A DNA stretch of 64,000 nt from Paraburkholderia hayleyella (GTDB lineage: Bacteria > Pseudomonadota > Gammaproteobacteria > Burkholderiales > Burkholderiaceae), in contig NZ_QPES01000002.1 in NCBI RefSeq assembly GCF_009455685.1, positions 1 to 64,000 of the forward strand, in the 5' to 3' direction. Under the pieces are notes generated by a model. It ran no database searches, was not told where the DNA came from, and worked only from the letters and a program-made list of their open reading frames with translations. The first letter of the stretch is position 1; every line of letters starts with the position of its first letter. Both the position numbers and the translations under genes were made by a program. This document shows positions 36,601-45,427 of the stretch, one piece after another.

Positions 36601-39600
36601 GCCGTTTGTACTGTCGGTACCGGGTGCGACGTTGTCGAAGGCGGTACTCGCCAATGCACCGGCGGTGCGGATGCCGTTGACCGTGAGGACTTCGCCGTAA
36701 TCGACGTGGTTGGCGGGATGCGCGACGTTGCGGCCTGGGCCGCCGTCCACATCGGAATCGTTATCCAGCACATTGCCGCTGGCGTCCTGGCCAGCGCTGC
36801 TGTTATGCACGCCGCCCGCTTCGATGGCGGTGCCCGTATCGGCGAGGGCTTGCGGCGTGTCATTGGCGCCTTTGAGCGTGACGGTGAGCGTAGCCCCCGA
36901 CGCGCTGCCCGCCTGATCCGCGAAGCGGTAGGTAAAGCGCTCGCTGAGCGTTTGCGTGTCGAGCCGCAGCGCCTGCACGGCAGCGTCGTCGTTATGCACG
37001 AGGTACTGGTACTGGCCCGTCGCGTCGATGCTGAGATCGCCATAGAGTCCGGCGATCAGCGTTTTGCCGTTGGCCGCCACGCTGATTTCGGCACCCTGTG
37101 CCGGGCCACTGTCAGCCGTCACGCTGAGCATATGCAACCGGTCGGGGACGGCGTTGTTGTCCGGGTTCAGGTCGGCGTCCCGATCGTTATCCAGCACGTT
37201 GCCGGTTGGATTGATGCCCGCAAGGGTGTTGCCGGTGCCGCCGGCTTCCAGGGCGATGGCCTGGTCGTCCACACCTTTGGGGGGATCGTTGACCTGCTGC
37301 AACACGATCTGCACGCTGCCGGTGGCGCTCAGCGCATCGCCGGGTTCACCCGGAATGCCATTGCCATTGGCATCGCCAAAGCTACCGTTGTCGTTGCTGA
37401 CCATCGTCAGCGTATCGGTGCCGTTGAAGTTGCGTCGGCCCTGATAGGTCAGCTCGCGCAGCGCGTCGTTGAGACTGGCGAGCGTGCCGCGCATTTGCAG
37501 CGTCGCGCTGTGCATGCCCGGGTTCGTGAGCGTGACTTGCGGCACGGCACGGGCGAGATACAGCGTGCCCTTCGTCACGCTCAAGGTCACCGTGAGCTGA
37601 TCGTCCGGACGCGCATCGATATCGCTCAGGCTCAAACCATTCAGCGAGAGCGGCGTGTCCTCGAGACCATACTGCGTGCCAGGCAAATGATTCACCGGCG
37701 CCTGGTTGCGTTCGACGTAACCGATATTCGCCACGGCTGAGGCACCGTTGTTCAGCACGATATCGACCTCACCGAGCGTCGCGCCGTCGCTGTCGATGCG
37801 CACGACGAGATCGCGCTCGGCGATATGGGCGGCGCTATTGGGCGCGGTGATGCGGTACTGGCCTGGCGCCAGTACGCCGAAGTGATAACGGCCGGCGTTA
37901 TCGGTGGTGGTGTTGAAGCTGAGATTGTCGGCGCTCGTGGCGAGGTTGCCATCGAGCCCGGCCCAGACCAGCGTCACCGTTTGCCCGCCGAGCCCCACGC
38001 CATCTGGCATTCTTGAGGCATTGGCCGATAACGTGTCGTCCCAGAGCGTGCCGCTAATCATGCCCAGTCCGGCTGCGCTGGTCAGCACATAGGTGTTGGG
38101 CGGGGAGCCCTCACCCGTGCGCGCGCCATTGGAGGTGCCTGCCATGCCGACGGCCGAGCCGCCCCATTGCGTGAAGTTGTCAGGCAGGCTGCGCCAGCGC
38201 AAGGTGGCGTTGTCCGGGGCAATGGCATGCGTGTTGGGCACATCGACGGCGTAGTAGACGCCGACCGTGACGCCAGGCGCGATGCGTGGCAGCGTGAGCG
38301 CAAGGCCTGTGGTGGTATCGAGCGTGGCGCCAAGGATGGCGAGATCGGCGGCGCGATAAGTCGCGCCATCGAGCACGAGATGATCGAAACGATAGTTCGT
38401 GCCGCCTGCAAAGTGGTCCGTTAGCGTGGTATCGAAGGCGGGCATGCTGCCGTTTTGCGTGAAGCGCACGAGTACTTGCGCCGTGCCGATCCCGGCGTTG
38501 GCACTGTCCGCGACGGGCGCAAAACTCGTGATCTGCTTGACCATGCCGCTGAACCCGGGTTCGACGATATGTTCGAGCAGCGTGTTGCCGCGGGCGAGCA
38601 AGGTTGAGCCGGAGTAATCGGCGGCCTTGACTGTCAGCATCGCGCCGTTTGTGTTGCTGTCCTGGTTGAGCGTGCGGGCGCTGAATTCGAGCGAGACCCC
38701 TTCGAGGTCGGCATCCAGCTCGGTATTGCGCATGTCGCCCAGATCGAACACCAGCACCTGGTTGCCCTGGGCATCGGTGGTCACGGTGAGATGCGAGCGA
38801 TTGAACACACCTTGCGGCGCTGCGCCAGACAGATCGGGTGTGAGCGGTAGCGCTTCCGGGCTGGTTTGGTTGCCACTGAGATGCAAGTTGGGGTCGCCGC
38901 TTGTCACCAGATCGCTGTAGCTCGACGACAGGCCGCCGTTCGAGATCAGGGCGAGGCGCACGCTGCCATCGTCGATGAAGGCGAGGCCGTTGGGCAGCGT
39001 GACGCGCATGGTGAAGTGGTCGGTTTCGCCTTCGGCGAGGATGCCGTTGACGCGATAGCGGATGATTTCACCTGGCGCGACGTTTTCGTCCAGCGTGGTG
39101 GTGGGAGACGGCGCGGGCGTGTCAGGCAGGCCCCCTACCCGCGAGATTTGCACCCCCTGAGAAACCGATACCCGCAACGGCGCTTCCAGCCGGTAGTCGT
39201 TCACTACGCCGCTGTGGAGCAGGCCATCGGCGCCGGTGCGCTCATTGGCGTTGGGGCCGTCGATGCTGGTCCACTGCACGCGCGGCACGTTCTCGAAGCC
39301 AGCCAGGCTGGCCGCGTTGTCGGTGGTGCGGCCGGTGACACGCAGCACGATGTTCGCGCCTGTCGGCAGGTCGATCTTCGCATTCGCCGCGCTGCTGAGC
39401 TGGTTATCGGTTAGCACGAAAGCGTTGGGGCTCATGCTCGCGCCACCATCCAGCGTCACGCTATCGAGCGTGTAACCGGCCAGCACGGTCGGCAACGTGT
39501 CGCTGAACGTGAGGTCGTAAGCGTTGGTGTCCGATGCAGCGTTGCCGTTGCCGATGCGGATCGTGTAGGTCACCAGGTCGCCGCCATCCGCGCCGCCGCT

Positions 39601-42600
39601 GCCCTGATTGCCTGCGGCAGCCAGGAGAGGGCCCGTATTGTGGATGACCTCGGCGCTTTGCTTGAGGGTCAGCGTGGGCTCGCGCACGACGACAGTCGGG
39701 GGCGCGCTGGTATCGGGCAAGGTGCGCTCAAGAGGCGTCGAGCCGTTGGGCGTGTCGCCATCCGGGTCGCTAAAGGTCAGGCTGGCATGGGTGGCGAGCG
39801 AGGTCCCCGCCTGGTTGCTGCCGACATCGGCCAGAATCAGCCGTATGCGCAGGACCATGCTGTTGTTGTTCGTGATGTTGTCGGCGGCGGTGAGCGCAAA
39901 ATTAAAACGCCAGTACGCACCGTCTTGCGTGATGACGGGGAGGTCGCAGTGAACGTAGCTGTTGGGATTGAGATCGGCGTCGAGCGCAGCGCTCCCGTCG
40001 CGCATATACAAGAGCTCGCAACCGTTGCCATTGCCGTAACTCATGTCCAGCGTCAGGCCCGGCGGAATCAGCGCGTTGACGCGCAGGTTATCGGTGATGT
40101 ATTCGGGCAAGGCGACGACGATGTCGTACAGCATGCTTTCGCCGGGTACGAGGTTCGCACCGTGCGTGTGAGTGGCGCTCGAATCGCTCTCGCTCAGGCT
40201 GCCGTCGGCGAAGACGATATGCACCGCGGGCGAGGCCACCTGCTCAAGCGCGGTGCTGGTCGCATCCGTGGGTGCGTTGGGCGTGAACCCGGGGCCGCCG
40301 GCCAGACTCGCATAGTGCGTCAGCGTGGCACTGCTTTGCAGCGTGCGGGCAGCTTCGATGTAGGGGTTCACGATCACGTCGTACGTGATGAGCACCAGGT
40401 TGCTGCCGCGCAAGTCCGCGTCGGAGCCGCTGCGGCCCGCGCCGAGCGAGGCCGTGTGGCCCGCATCGAGAAAGCGGATCGAGCTGCCTTCAATGACGTA
40501 ATCGACGTTGGCGGCCAACGCGCTGCCATCGCCGCGGTAGACCTGCACCCTCGCGTTCGCCAGCGAGCCACCCGCAAACGTGAGATAGGGCGGCAGGGTG
40601 ATCGTGGTGGCGACCTCGAAGGCGCCGCCACCGCCGCTATTTTTGATCGCCGTGGCAAGACGCACGGTGTCGTTGCCGTCGATGCCGCTGACATTGCCGT
40701 GGATCGCGTCGAGGCTGGTGAGCACGCCATCGAAGGGCCGGCCACTCGTGCCAGGCGCATGCCATGTCACGCCGCTGCCGCTTAAGCCGCTCACCGTGCC
40801 GTGGCTGGTGGCGACCACGCCGTGACGCAGGCTTAAAACCGGCTCGGCAATCGACTGGATGGCGGCAATATCCGACGACAGCAGGCTCGTGTGATCGATC
40901 GTGGTGACCTGGCTCGATTGCCCGAGAACGCTTATCGAGCGATGGTCCGCGTAAGGCTGGCCGCCGACGCTCAAGGTGAACAGCACCTCGATCTGGTTGT
41001 CTGTGCCGCTGGCCATGCTGTAGTTGCCGAAACTGAAAACCACCGAATTGCCAGGGCCGTTGCTGACGCTCGGGTGGTTACCGGTATGCGTGTTGCGGGG
41101 GCCGAGTTGCCAGTGGTTGGCGCCGCTGCCCTCCCGCCAGGCGATGCTGCTGGTGTCGAACAGCGGCAACGGCAGCCAGGCCTTCAGCGCGAACGACTCG
41201 TAGTCGCCCGTGACGAGCGTGTAGTCGAGGCGGAAGGTCACCACGTCGCCCGGATGCAGTTCGCCATTGACAGGCGGCGGCGCGCCGTTCACCTGGTCGA
41301 GCGTGATCTCGACGTTGCGCGTATCGATCCGGCTGAGCGTGGCCGAACCGTCACTGGGCGCGGCATCGCCCTGGTTGGCGTGATCGAGCAAGATGTCCGC
41401 GGTGACCACGGCACGGTTGCCGACGGTATCGCCTTCGTTGAGATCGCCATGGGCGTAGCGGTGATCTGCGTAGGTTTCGTTGACGCGCGTCGTGTAGCGG
41501 ATCGCCGCCTGGGTGGCGGCCGATAGCGTGGTGTCGAACGCGAGATCGCCTGCCAGCGTGCTGGACGCCAGCGTCGAATGAAGCAGCGACTGGACGATAT
41601 CGAAAGTGAGCGAGGTTGTGCCATCGGCGTTGAGCTGCGTCGCGGTGAGCAGCGCGATGCTGTGCGTCACGCCGTTGATCTTCACTTCAAGCGTGGCGGG
41701 GCCGTTGAAGGTCTGGCCGTCGCTGATCTGGTCGGCGATGGTGAGCGAGCCATTGCCGCCCAGCGTCTGGCCGAAGGCGAAGTAATCGGAGAGCGCGAGG
41801 TTCAGCGTGTAGCCCAGCGTGTCGCCGGGGGTGAGCCCTGGGCCTCCCGTATCGTTTTTCAGCGTCACGCTTTTTTCGAGCGTAATGGCCTTGGCGATGA
41901 AGGTGGTGTCCTTGGTCGTGCCATCGCCCGAAATGGCGATATCGGTGGCGGGAGGCGTGACATCGCGCGGGTCTTGCGGTGTCCAGCGGCCTGTCGCATG
42001 CGCCGCGCCGAGGGTGATGCTGAGCGGGTCGCCGCGGCGTGCATCGAGGATCGGCTGACCTGTCGCGTCCAGTTTGGGCACATAGAAATCGACTGTGCTG
42101 GCCTGCGGCGCGGACACGCTGGCATAGGTGATCGAATACGATTTCAGGAAGGCGTTGCCCGCCGCGAGTTTCTCCGCGATCAATGCGGCATTCGTGATGA
42201 CCGTGTCGTTTTGCAACGTGACCGAACTCAAGGTGCCGCCTGCGCCTGGATGGATCGCTGTCACCCGGATCGTGCCCGGCAAGTCCTGGTTGAGCGTGAT
42301 GTCGTGCAGCGTTTGCCCGGTGGCGGGCGTGAGCGTGACGGTTTCCGTGTGAATGAAGTTCGGTCCGGTGGCGGTTTCCATCTCGATCATGTCGAGCTTC
42401 TGGGCCAGCGTGAACAGACGCGGATGCACGATAAAACTCACCGCGTCCGGGCTGAGGAGGCTGGGGTCGGCGGTGGGGTTGTCCAGCGCGTCGTTGCCAT
42501 ACTGAAAGCCGCTGCGCGCATGGATCATGAGATCGGCCGCGGGGTTCGAGTCCGCCGTGTCGGCGAGCGGGCTCAGCGTGGCATTGACGATGACGGGAAT

Positions 42601-43278
42601 CCCCGGCTGATCGCGCGACACGCTGGCGTAGGGCAACTCCAGCACGACGAGCTGGTTGTGCAGACCCAGGCCGGCGGCCTCGGTGAGTACCAGCGGCTGC
42701 CCGTCGCTGTCCTTGGCTAGCGGATGGGTGGCATGGCCGCTCGCATCGAACTGCACCACGTGCGCGGTGAGGGTATGGCCTAGATAGGTTGCGGAACTGA
42801 ATTGCACGCCATCGTTGCCGTCCTTACCTGCTGAGGGAATAAAAAGGTCGATGAACGGCGCGTAGCCCGGCTGCGCCGAGGTGTTGCCCAGCGTAACGGT
42901 GAACGAGAACGCTCCCCCGAGCGGCACTTCCGCGCCACTGGCCGAGACGCTGAGCGTGGGGGCGGCATTGGCGGTGGCATCGAGCGTTGTCTTGACGCTG
43001 GCGGCTGGACGCTCGGCCCGCTCCCGCTCGCCCTGAGGCGCATCCTGGTTGTGGGCGCTTTCGCTGGTCTTGGCGGCATGCGCAGGTGCTTCTACAGGAG
43101 ACGCGGGACGCGGCGCGCCATCCGCATGGTCTGTTTGCGCCGGATTGGTGTGGTGCTCGAGCGCTGCCGCTCCCGCGCCATCGAACAGGATGCGCGGCTC
43201 CAGCGCGAGCGCCTGGCTGTGCGGACGCAGATGAGCGGGCGTGGCAAGTGCTGGGTGCGAGGAGCGTGAAGTAGACAT
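33673..43278 (-). CDS. Giant LEPR/VCBS-repeat surface adhesin
   Basis: This 3,201-aa protein is predicted to be exported and act in adhesion or biofilm formation. Residues 25-42 carry the LEPR motif (LALEPRILFDGAG) typical of large secreted repeat proteins with dedicated exporters. Residues 130-1740 form many immunoglobulin-like conserved repeats of the DUF11 type. Residues 1746-1843 resemble an SdrD/Cna B domain (GTLWDDTLSANASR onward). From about 1998 nine VCBS repeats follow, each with a motif such as GNVLANDTDVD. The ninth is cut by a frameshift near 33720-33745, in or beside a GGGG run; the rest continues at 32885. The start ATG is followed by no classical signal peptide, consistent with type-1-like export. 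Confidence 0.88.
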   Translation of the reverse strand: MSTSRSSHPALATPAHLRPHSQALALEPRILFDGAGAAALEHHTNPAQTDHADGAPRPASPVEAPAHAAKTSESAHNQDAPQGERERAERPAASVKTTLDATANAAPTLSVSASGAEVPLGGAFSFTVTLGNTSAQPGYAPFIDLFIPSAGKDGNDGVQFSSATYLGHTLTAHVVQFDASGHATHPLAKDSDGQPLVLTEAAGLGLHNQLVVLELPYASVSRDQPGIPVIVNATLSPLADTADSNPAADLMIHARSGFQYGNDALDNPTADPSLLSPDAVSFIVHPRLFTLAQKLDMIEMETATGPNFIHTETVTLTPATGQTLHDITLNQDLPGTIRVTAIHPGAGGTLSSVTLQNDTVITNAALIAEKLAAGNAFLKSYSITYASVSAPQASTVDFYVPKLDATGQPILDARRGDPLSITLGAAHATGRWTPQDPRDVTPPATDIAISGDGTTKDTTFIAKAITLEKSVTLKNDTGGPGLTPGDTLGYTLNLALSDYFAFGQTLGGNGSLTIADQISDGQTFNGPATLEVKINGVTHSIALLTATQLNADGTTSLTFDIVQSLLHSTLASSTLAGDLAFDTTLSAATQAAIRYTTRVNETYADHRYAHGDLNEGDTVGNRAVVTADILLDHANQGDAAPSDGSATLSRIDTRNVEITLDQVNGAPPPVNGELHPGDVVTFRLDYTLVTGDYESFALKAWLPLPLFDTSSIAWREGSGANHWQLGPRNTHTGNHPSVSNGPGNSVVFSFGNYSMASGTDNQIEVLFTLSVGGQPYADHRSISVLGQSSQVTTIDHTSLLSSDIAAIQSIAEPVLSLRHGVVATSHGTVSGLSGSGVTWHAPGTSGRPFDGVLTSLDAIHGNVSGIDGNDTVRLATAIKNSGGGGAFEVATTITLPPYLTFAGGSLANARVQVYRGDGSALAANVDYVIEGSSIRFLDAGHTASLGAGRSGSDADLRGSNLVLITYDVIVNPYIEAARTLQSSATLTHYASLAGGPGFTPNAPTDATSTALEQVASPAVHIVFADGSLSESDSSATHTHGANLVPGESMLYDIVVALPEYITDNLRVNALIPPGLTLDMSYGNGNGCELLYMRDGSAALDADLNPNSYVHCDLPVITQDGAYWRFNFALTAADNITNNNSMVLRIRLILADVGSNQAGTSLATHASLTFSDPDGDTPNGSTPLERTLPDTSAPPTVVVREPTLTLKQSAEVIHNTGPLLAAAGNQGSGGADGGDLVTYTIRIGNGNAASDTNAYDLTFSDTLPTVLAGYTLDSVTLDGGASMSPNAFVLTDNQLSSAANAKIDLPTGANIVLRVTGRTTDNAASLAGFENVPRVQWTSIDGPNANERTGADGLLHSGVVNDYRLEAPLRVSVSQGVQISRVGGLPDTPAPSPTTTLDENVAPGEIIRYRVNGILAEGETDHFTMRVTLPNGLAFIDDGSVRLALISNGGLSSSYSDLVTSGDPNLHLSGNQTSPEALPLTPDLSGAAPQGVFNRSHLTVTTDAQGNQVLVFDLGDMRNTELDADLEGVSLEFSARTLNQDSNTNGAMLTVKAADYSGSTLLARGNTLLEHIVEPGFSGMVKQITSFAPVADSANAGIGTAQVLVRFTQNGSMPAFDTTLTDHFAGGTNYRFDHLVLDGATYRAADLAILGATLDTTTGLALTLPRIAPGVTVGVYYAVDVPNTHAIAPDNATLRWRSLPDNFTQWGGSAVGMAGTSNGARTGEGSPPNTYVLTSAAGLGMISGTLWDDTLSANASRMPDGVGLGGQTVTLVWAGLDGNLATSADNLSFNTTTDNAGRYHFGVLAPGQYRITAPNSAAHIAERDLVVRIDSDGATLGEVDIVLNNGASAVANIGYVERNQAPVNHLPGTQYGLEDTPLSLNGLSLSDIDARPDDQLTVTLSVTKGTLYLARAVPQVTLTNPGMHSATLQMRGTLASLNDALRELTYQGRRNFNGTDTLTMVSNDNGSFGDANGNGIPGEPGDALSATGSVQIVLQQVNDPPKGVDDQAIALEAGGTGNTLAGINPTGNVLDNDRDADLNPDNNAVPDRLHMLSVTADSGPAQGAEISVAANGKTLIAGLYGDLSIDATGQYQYLVHNDDAAVQALRLDTQTLSERFTYRFADQAGSASGATLTVTLKGANDTPQALADTGTAIEAGGVHNSSAGQDASGNVLDNDSDVDGGPGRNVAHPANHVDYGEVLTVNGIRTAGALASTAFDNVAPGTDSTNGTVIQGQYGTLTLGANGDYRYVVDNTAPEVERLTSQDTLTDVFSYEMNDAGNLQGVAELRITIQGSNDNPVASNDYAFATAGAPSLGRDAVNPSGNVILDASPRPGGVPRQGDQGDGSDHDVDRVDNPNSQLVVSGVREGESTAAGSLAAVAAHTQAANGTAIAGLYGTLYLGADGSYRYEVASASAAVQALRPGATATDVFTYQITDTEGLSDQAQLVITVTGVNDAPTVHDLTLGAQEAGGSANNRPGHNPDGNLFDSRRVSDPDGDPLSVSAIRTQAGTTGTVGEALHGQYGELTLNAEGHYHYAVDNDNADVQALREASDTLTERFIYSVTDSAGATSSAMLNVVITGQNDTPVALNDHATAKEAGGVLNQIPGIDPSGNVLANDTDVDRYGESHRVVDVRTGTAPDGGLQGMLGSELRGSYGWLTLELNGDYTYRVNNALRVVQRLRPGESLEEYFTYTQQDAAGASAHAVLKITIEGAWDAPVSRDDQGQATAASLGYAALEATGSVLANDTATDHDDHLTVTGLRAGAKTANGAMHPVAPNTNHETGTTISGQYGTLMLGADGEYLYQVDSSNPVVIALNPDESVFDVFTYQASDEGLLSSTAQLTIRVHGRNDAPLARDDQAMAVEAGGIHNATPGVNPGGNVLANDTDVDHADVLTVRTVRPGTRADETAAANAGHPSPDLATTVGHALRGAYGTLLMQADGTWQYTLDNTLPAVEALRTNDQTLQEVFTYTLSDRWEAPGVAELRITIEGRNDTPLARDDEAEAVEAGGRHNATPGVNPSGNVLDNDSDVDGRAYGETKQVVDFSDSDNHRSVAGNTLTGHYGQLTLNADGRYRYVLDNGNRQVEALLASSAPLAEIFTYRMRDTSGALAQAHLTIHISGQDDAPIAHDDGNQASDQQHAAQARGNVLANDTDVDRGDPLSVIAVNAVSAANAANPAGVTGNAAQSAPRLSMPSTSASRWLAATAR

Positions 43279-43604
43279 GGCGTCGAGGTTCTCTGGTAGC
43301 CGTCAAGGACACCGCGAGGGTCGCGCGAGTCTTGCCGGAGTAAGGCGAATGGCATGGGGCGAGGCGCCGTGCCGATGGCCTGACCAAGCATCAAATAGAA
43401 AAAGAGCTTGCGAAATTTAAACAGGCTGAAACAGGCATCAAACCGTTAAAACCATTAGCTGAAACGGATGTTTTAATTCGGACAATCTGGACGGCATTAT
43501 TTTTAGTCAAACGGGTGTTTAAACTGCCGGTTTGTCTTGCGGCACAAGGCGGAGATTGAATAATTAAATGCAAAATAGATGGTGAGGTTTCACTTGTCCG
43601 TTAA
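43279..43604. other. Region upstream of the adhesin, AT-rich
   Basis: It should hold the promoter and leader of the adhesin operon. From about 43390 the composition turns AT-rich, with only short frames on the minus strand (60-70 aa) that lack ribosome sites and family features. I see no gene. Confidence 0.4.
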
Positions 43605-43913
43605 AAAATAGAAAGTGAAAGATTAGGAACGGGTTTTGAAAGGCTCTTTCCGGTACCTGGAGAAACCGTTGCAAGGCATGTAGATAATGGGTTTGTGGCT
43701 TTTCGGACAAGACCTGCGGAACAGCCGCAAAACGGTATAAACGGCCTGCCGCACAGTAGAACGGAAGCAGTGACATGGTATGAAAAAGACGGTTGGCGTG
43801 ATTGGATTTTTTTGCCAGGTGGCGCTTTGGAATCAGATTCCCGGAATGAGCGGATGGTAATTCAGATTGTTAAAAATTGTCAAATTGAGAGGGAATTATC
43901 AGGGGCTCGATGA
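43605..43913 (+). pseudogene. N-terminally truncated protein fragment
   Basis: The frame is open from a stop at 43602-43604 to TGA 43911-43913 and has no ATG. It has protein-like composition: FERLFPVPGETVARHVDNGF, then EAVTWYEKDGWRDWIFLPGG. A GTG at 43695 would leave 72 residues. The sequence before the stop does not continue the frame, so this looks like the 3' remnant of a lost gene. I do not recognise the family. Confidence 0.45.
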
Positions 43914-44273
43914 GGTTGAAGTAATTTCTTCCGATTGAATCAATTCGGCAGACCGCATTTTAATTAAGGCATAACGCGGACGCGTTCGGGCGAAAGTCAC
44001 GGTGGCGAAGGCCAGGAGGACGGCACGGTGAATGGAACGTGCTGCGCGGCCGACGTTGTGTCAAGGCTAGCCGATGGCGGGGCTGGCGGGGCCAATGTGC
44101 TGCGTGAGGTGCTGATGAAAAAACAAATTTAAGGCATCCAGCGCATGCAATAAAAGCGGAGCTGCAAGTGGCAGGACACTGGAAAAATTAAACGGAATTA
44201 ACAATGATTCACGCCGTAATGACGTGAATCGGTGTGAATCTCTACAATCCGTTATGTGTTATTGGCCCAGGTT
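43914..44273. other. Intergenic region with possible gene debris
   Basis: A plus-strand frame ending VLREVLMKKQI-stop near 44132 has coding-like character, but no start or family could be assigned. The rest is mixed-composition sequence next to the AT-rich gene on the minus strand. No RNA gene or strong hairpin was seen. Confidence 0.35.
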
Positions 44274-45140
44274 TTAATCGAAGGATGAAGGATACTGGCC
44301 GGGATTGCTTCGTATTTCACGGGCATAGTTTTCCAGAATTTGTATATCTATGTCGTTTCTGCCATTGACTACGGTCAAAATTTCTTCTGGATATAGCTCG
44401 ATTGCGATTTTCTCGGAGTTCGTCAGCCTCATTCGCCGTTCTTCGGCTATGGATTTTATGATCTCGACTTTTGAGTTGACGGAACTTCTTGTTGCCGGCT
44501 CCATCTTTTCAGTATCGAATGGGGCTGTATTTTTTAAAAATAATGCATTTTCCGGATGATCTGGCTTGGGCGATGGATTATCGTATTTTTTGACCAGTTT
44601 GATTGTTTTTAATAATAATTTATCATTTAATATGTAACCGGTGTCCGTGGCTTTGACAAGAAAGGAGGATATTTCGTAAATGTCTTCTAATAAAGACGGG
44701 GCTAAATCGAGTCTGGATTCTGTGATAAAACGCTCGATCATCGTTCTTGCTATTTCCTCATTCGCGGAGGGTTCTGTTTTTTGGGAAATTGGTGAGCTTT
44801 CCAGATGAGCTGATTCGGGAAGTTTGATGCCGCATGCCTCGAAAATAAATTTTAAACCAGTCTCATTTAATTCATCCTGGGTTTCTATTTCTTTAAGATT
44901 GTATGCGAGCGCGACAGCTAAAGTTAATTGATCGGTAGTCAGATTGATTTTATGGTTTTCGGCATAGCTTTGGAGCTGTGCTGTTATGATTTGATTATGA
45001 AATAACAGGTCGTCGTGTTCGCTGCGGGTATTCGTTGCCACTTCATGTTTTATTTCTGGTTGTAATCTGCTGGTGTATTCGTCCAGGTTTTCATAGTTGA
45101 TGCAAAGTATAGGGCTGGTTTTCTTTATTGGGTTCGTCAA
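44274..45140 (-). CDS. AT-rich orphan protein, 288 aa
   Basis: I do not recognise this protein. It is acidic, largely helical by eye, without a signal peptide or membrane segment. Segments such as ARTMIERFITESRLDLAPSL and IIKSIAEERRMRLTNSEKIA suggest helix pairs. The composition is strongly AT-rich, like the orphan genes at 17824 and 22668, pointing to foreign origin. An in-frame stop lies three bases before the TTG at 45140, so TTG is the earliest possible start; no good ribosome site precedes it. The N-terminus may therefore be lost or lie in another frame. An effector role is possible only by analogy. Confidence 0.6.
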   Translation of the reverse strand: MTNPIKKTSPILCINYENLDEYTSRLQPEIKHEVATNTRSEHDDLLFHNQIITAQLQSYAENHKINLTTDQLTLAVALAYNLKEIETQDELNETGLKFIFEACGIKLPESAHLESSPISQKTEPSANEEIARTMIERFITESRLDLAPSLLEDIYEISSFLVKATDTGYILNDKLLLKTIKLVKKYDNPSPKPDHPENALFLKNTAPFDTEKMEPATRSSVNSKVEIIKSIAEERRMRLTNSEKIAIELYPEEILTVVNGRNDIDIQILENYAREIRSNPGQYPSSFD

Positions 45141-45341
45141 GGGTTAACTTGCCAAGTGGTGATGTGAGGTTCTGGATATTTTCAGAAAAATCATTTTTCG
45201 TGATGGGTGAAGGTGTTTTGTGATTAATTGGGGTGTTGACATGGCAACAAATAAAATCCATTGAATAATTGGCTGAAAATATTTTTCGGGGACGCAGCTT
45301 ATGGATAAACAGATGAATGTGTCGTTAGCCTGTTGTTAAAG

Positions 45342-45363
45342 CCGATTGTTTGGTAACAATCGG
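45342..45363 (-). terminator. Hairpin downstream of egtD
   Basis: CCGATTGTT and AACAATCGG form a perfect 9-bp stem with a 4-base loop, 65 bases after the egtD stop. On the minus strand the following sequence is CTTTAACAAC, so the T-tract is weak. It probably ends the egtBD transcript. Confidence 0.5.
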
Positions 45364-45427
45364 GCGCAAACGGTTCAGGTTCAGGTTCAGTTGCGGCCAA
45401 TCATCGCGGCATGTCTGCATCTCGCCT

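Noticed and set aside
33900..37300. Regular repeats that could suggest a CRISPR or satellite array
   Set aside because: The period of about 400 bases corresponds to VCBS protein domains with varying sequence, not to short identical repeats with spacers.
33739..37740. Long plus-strand frames (343, 572 and 414 aa) opposite the adhesin
   Set aside because: They are antisense shadows of a very GC-rich repetitive gene; no ribosome sites or family motifs, and the minus-strand repeats explain the region.
43391..43776. Two minus-strand frames of 60-70 aa
   Set aside because: No start signals, no family features; the plus-strand fragment at 43605-43913 fits coding sequence better.
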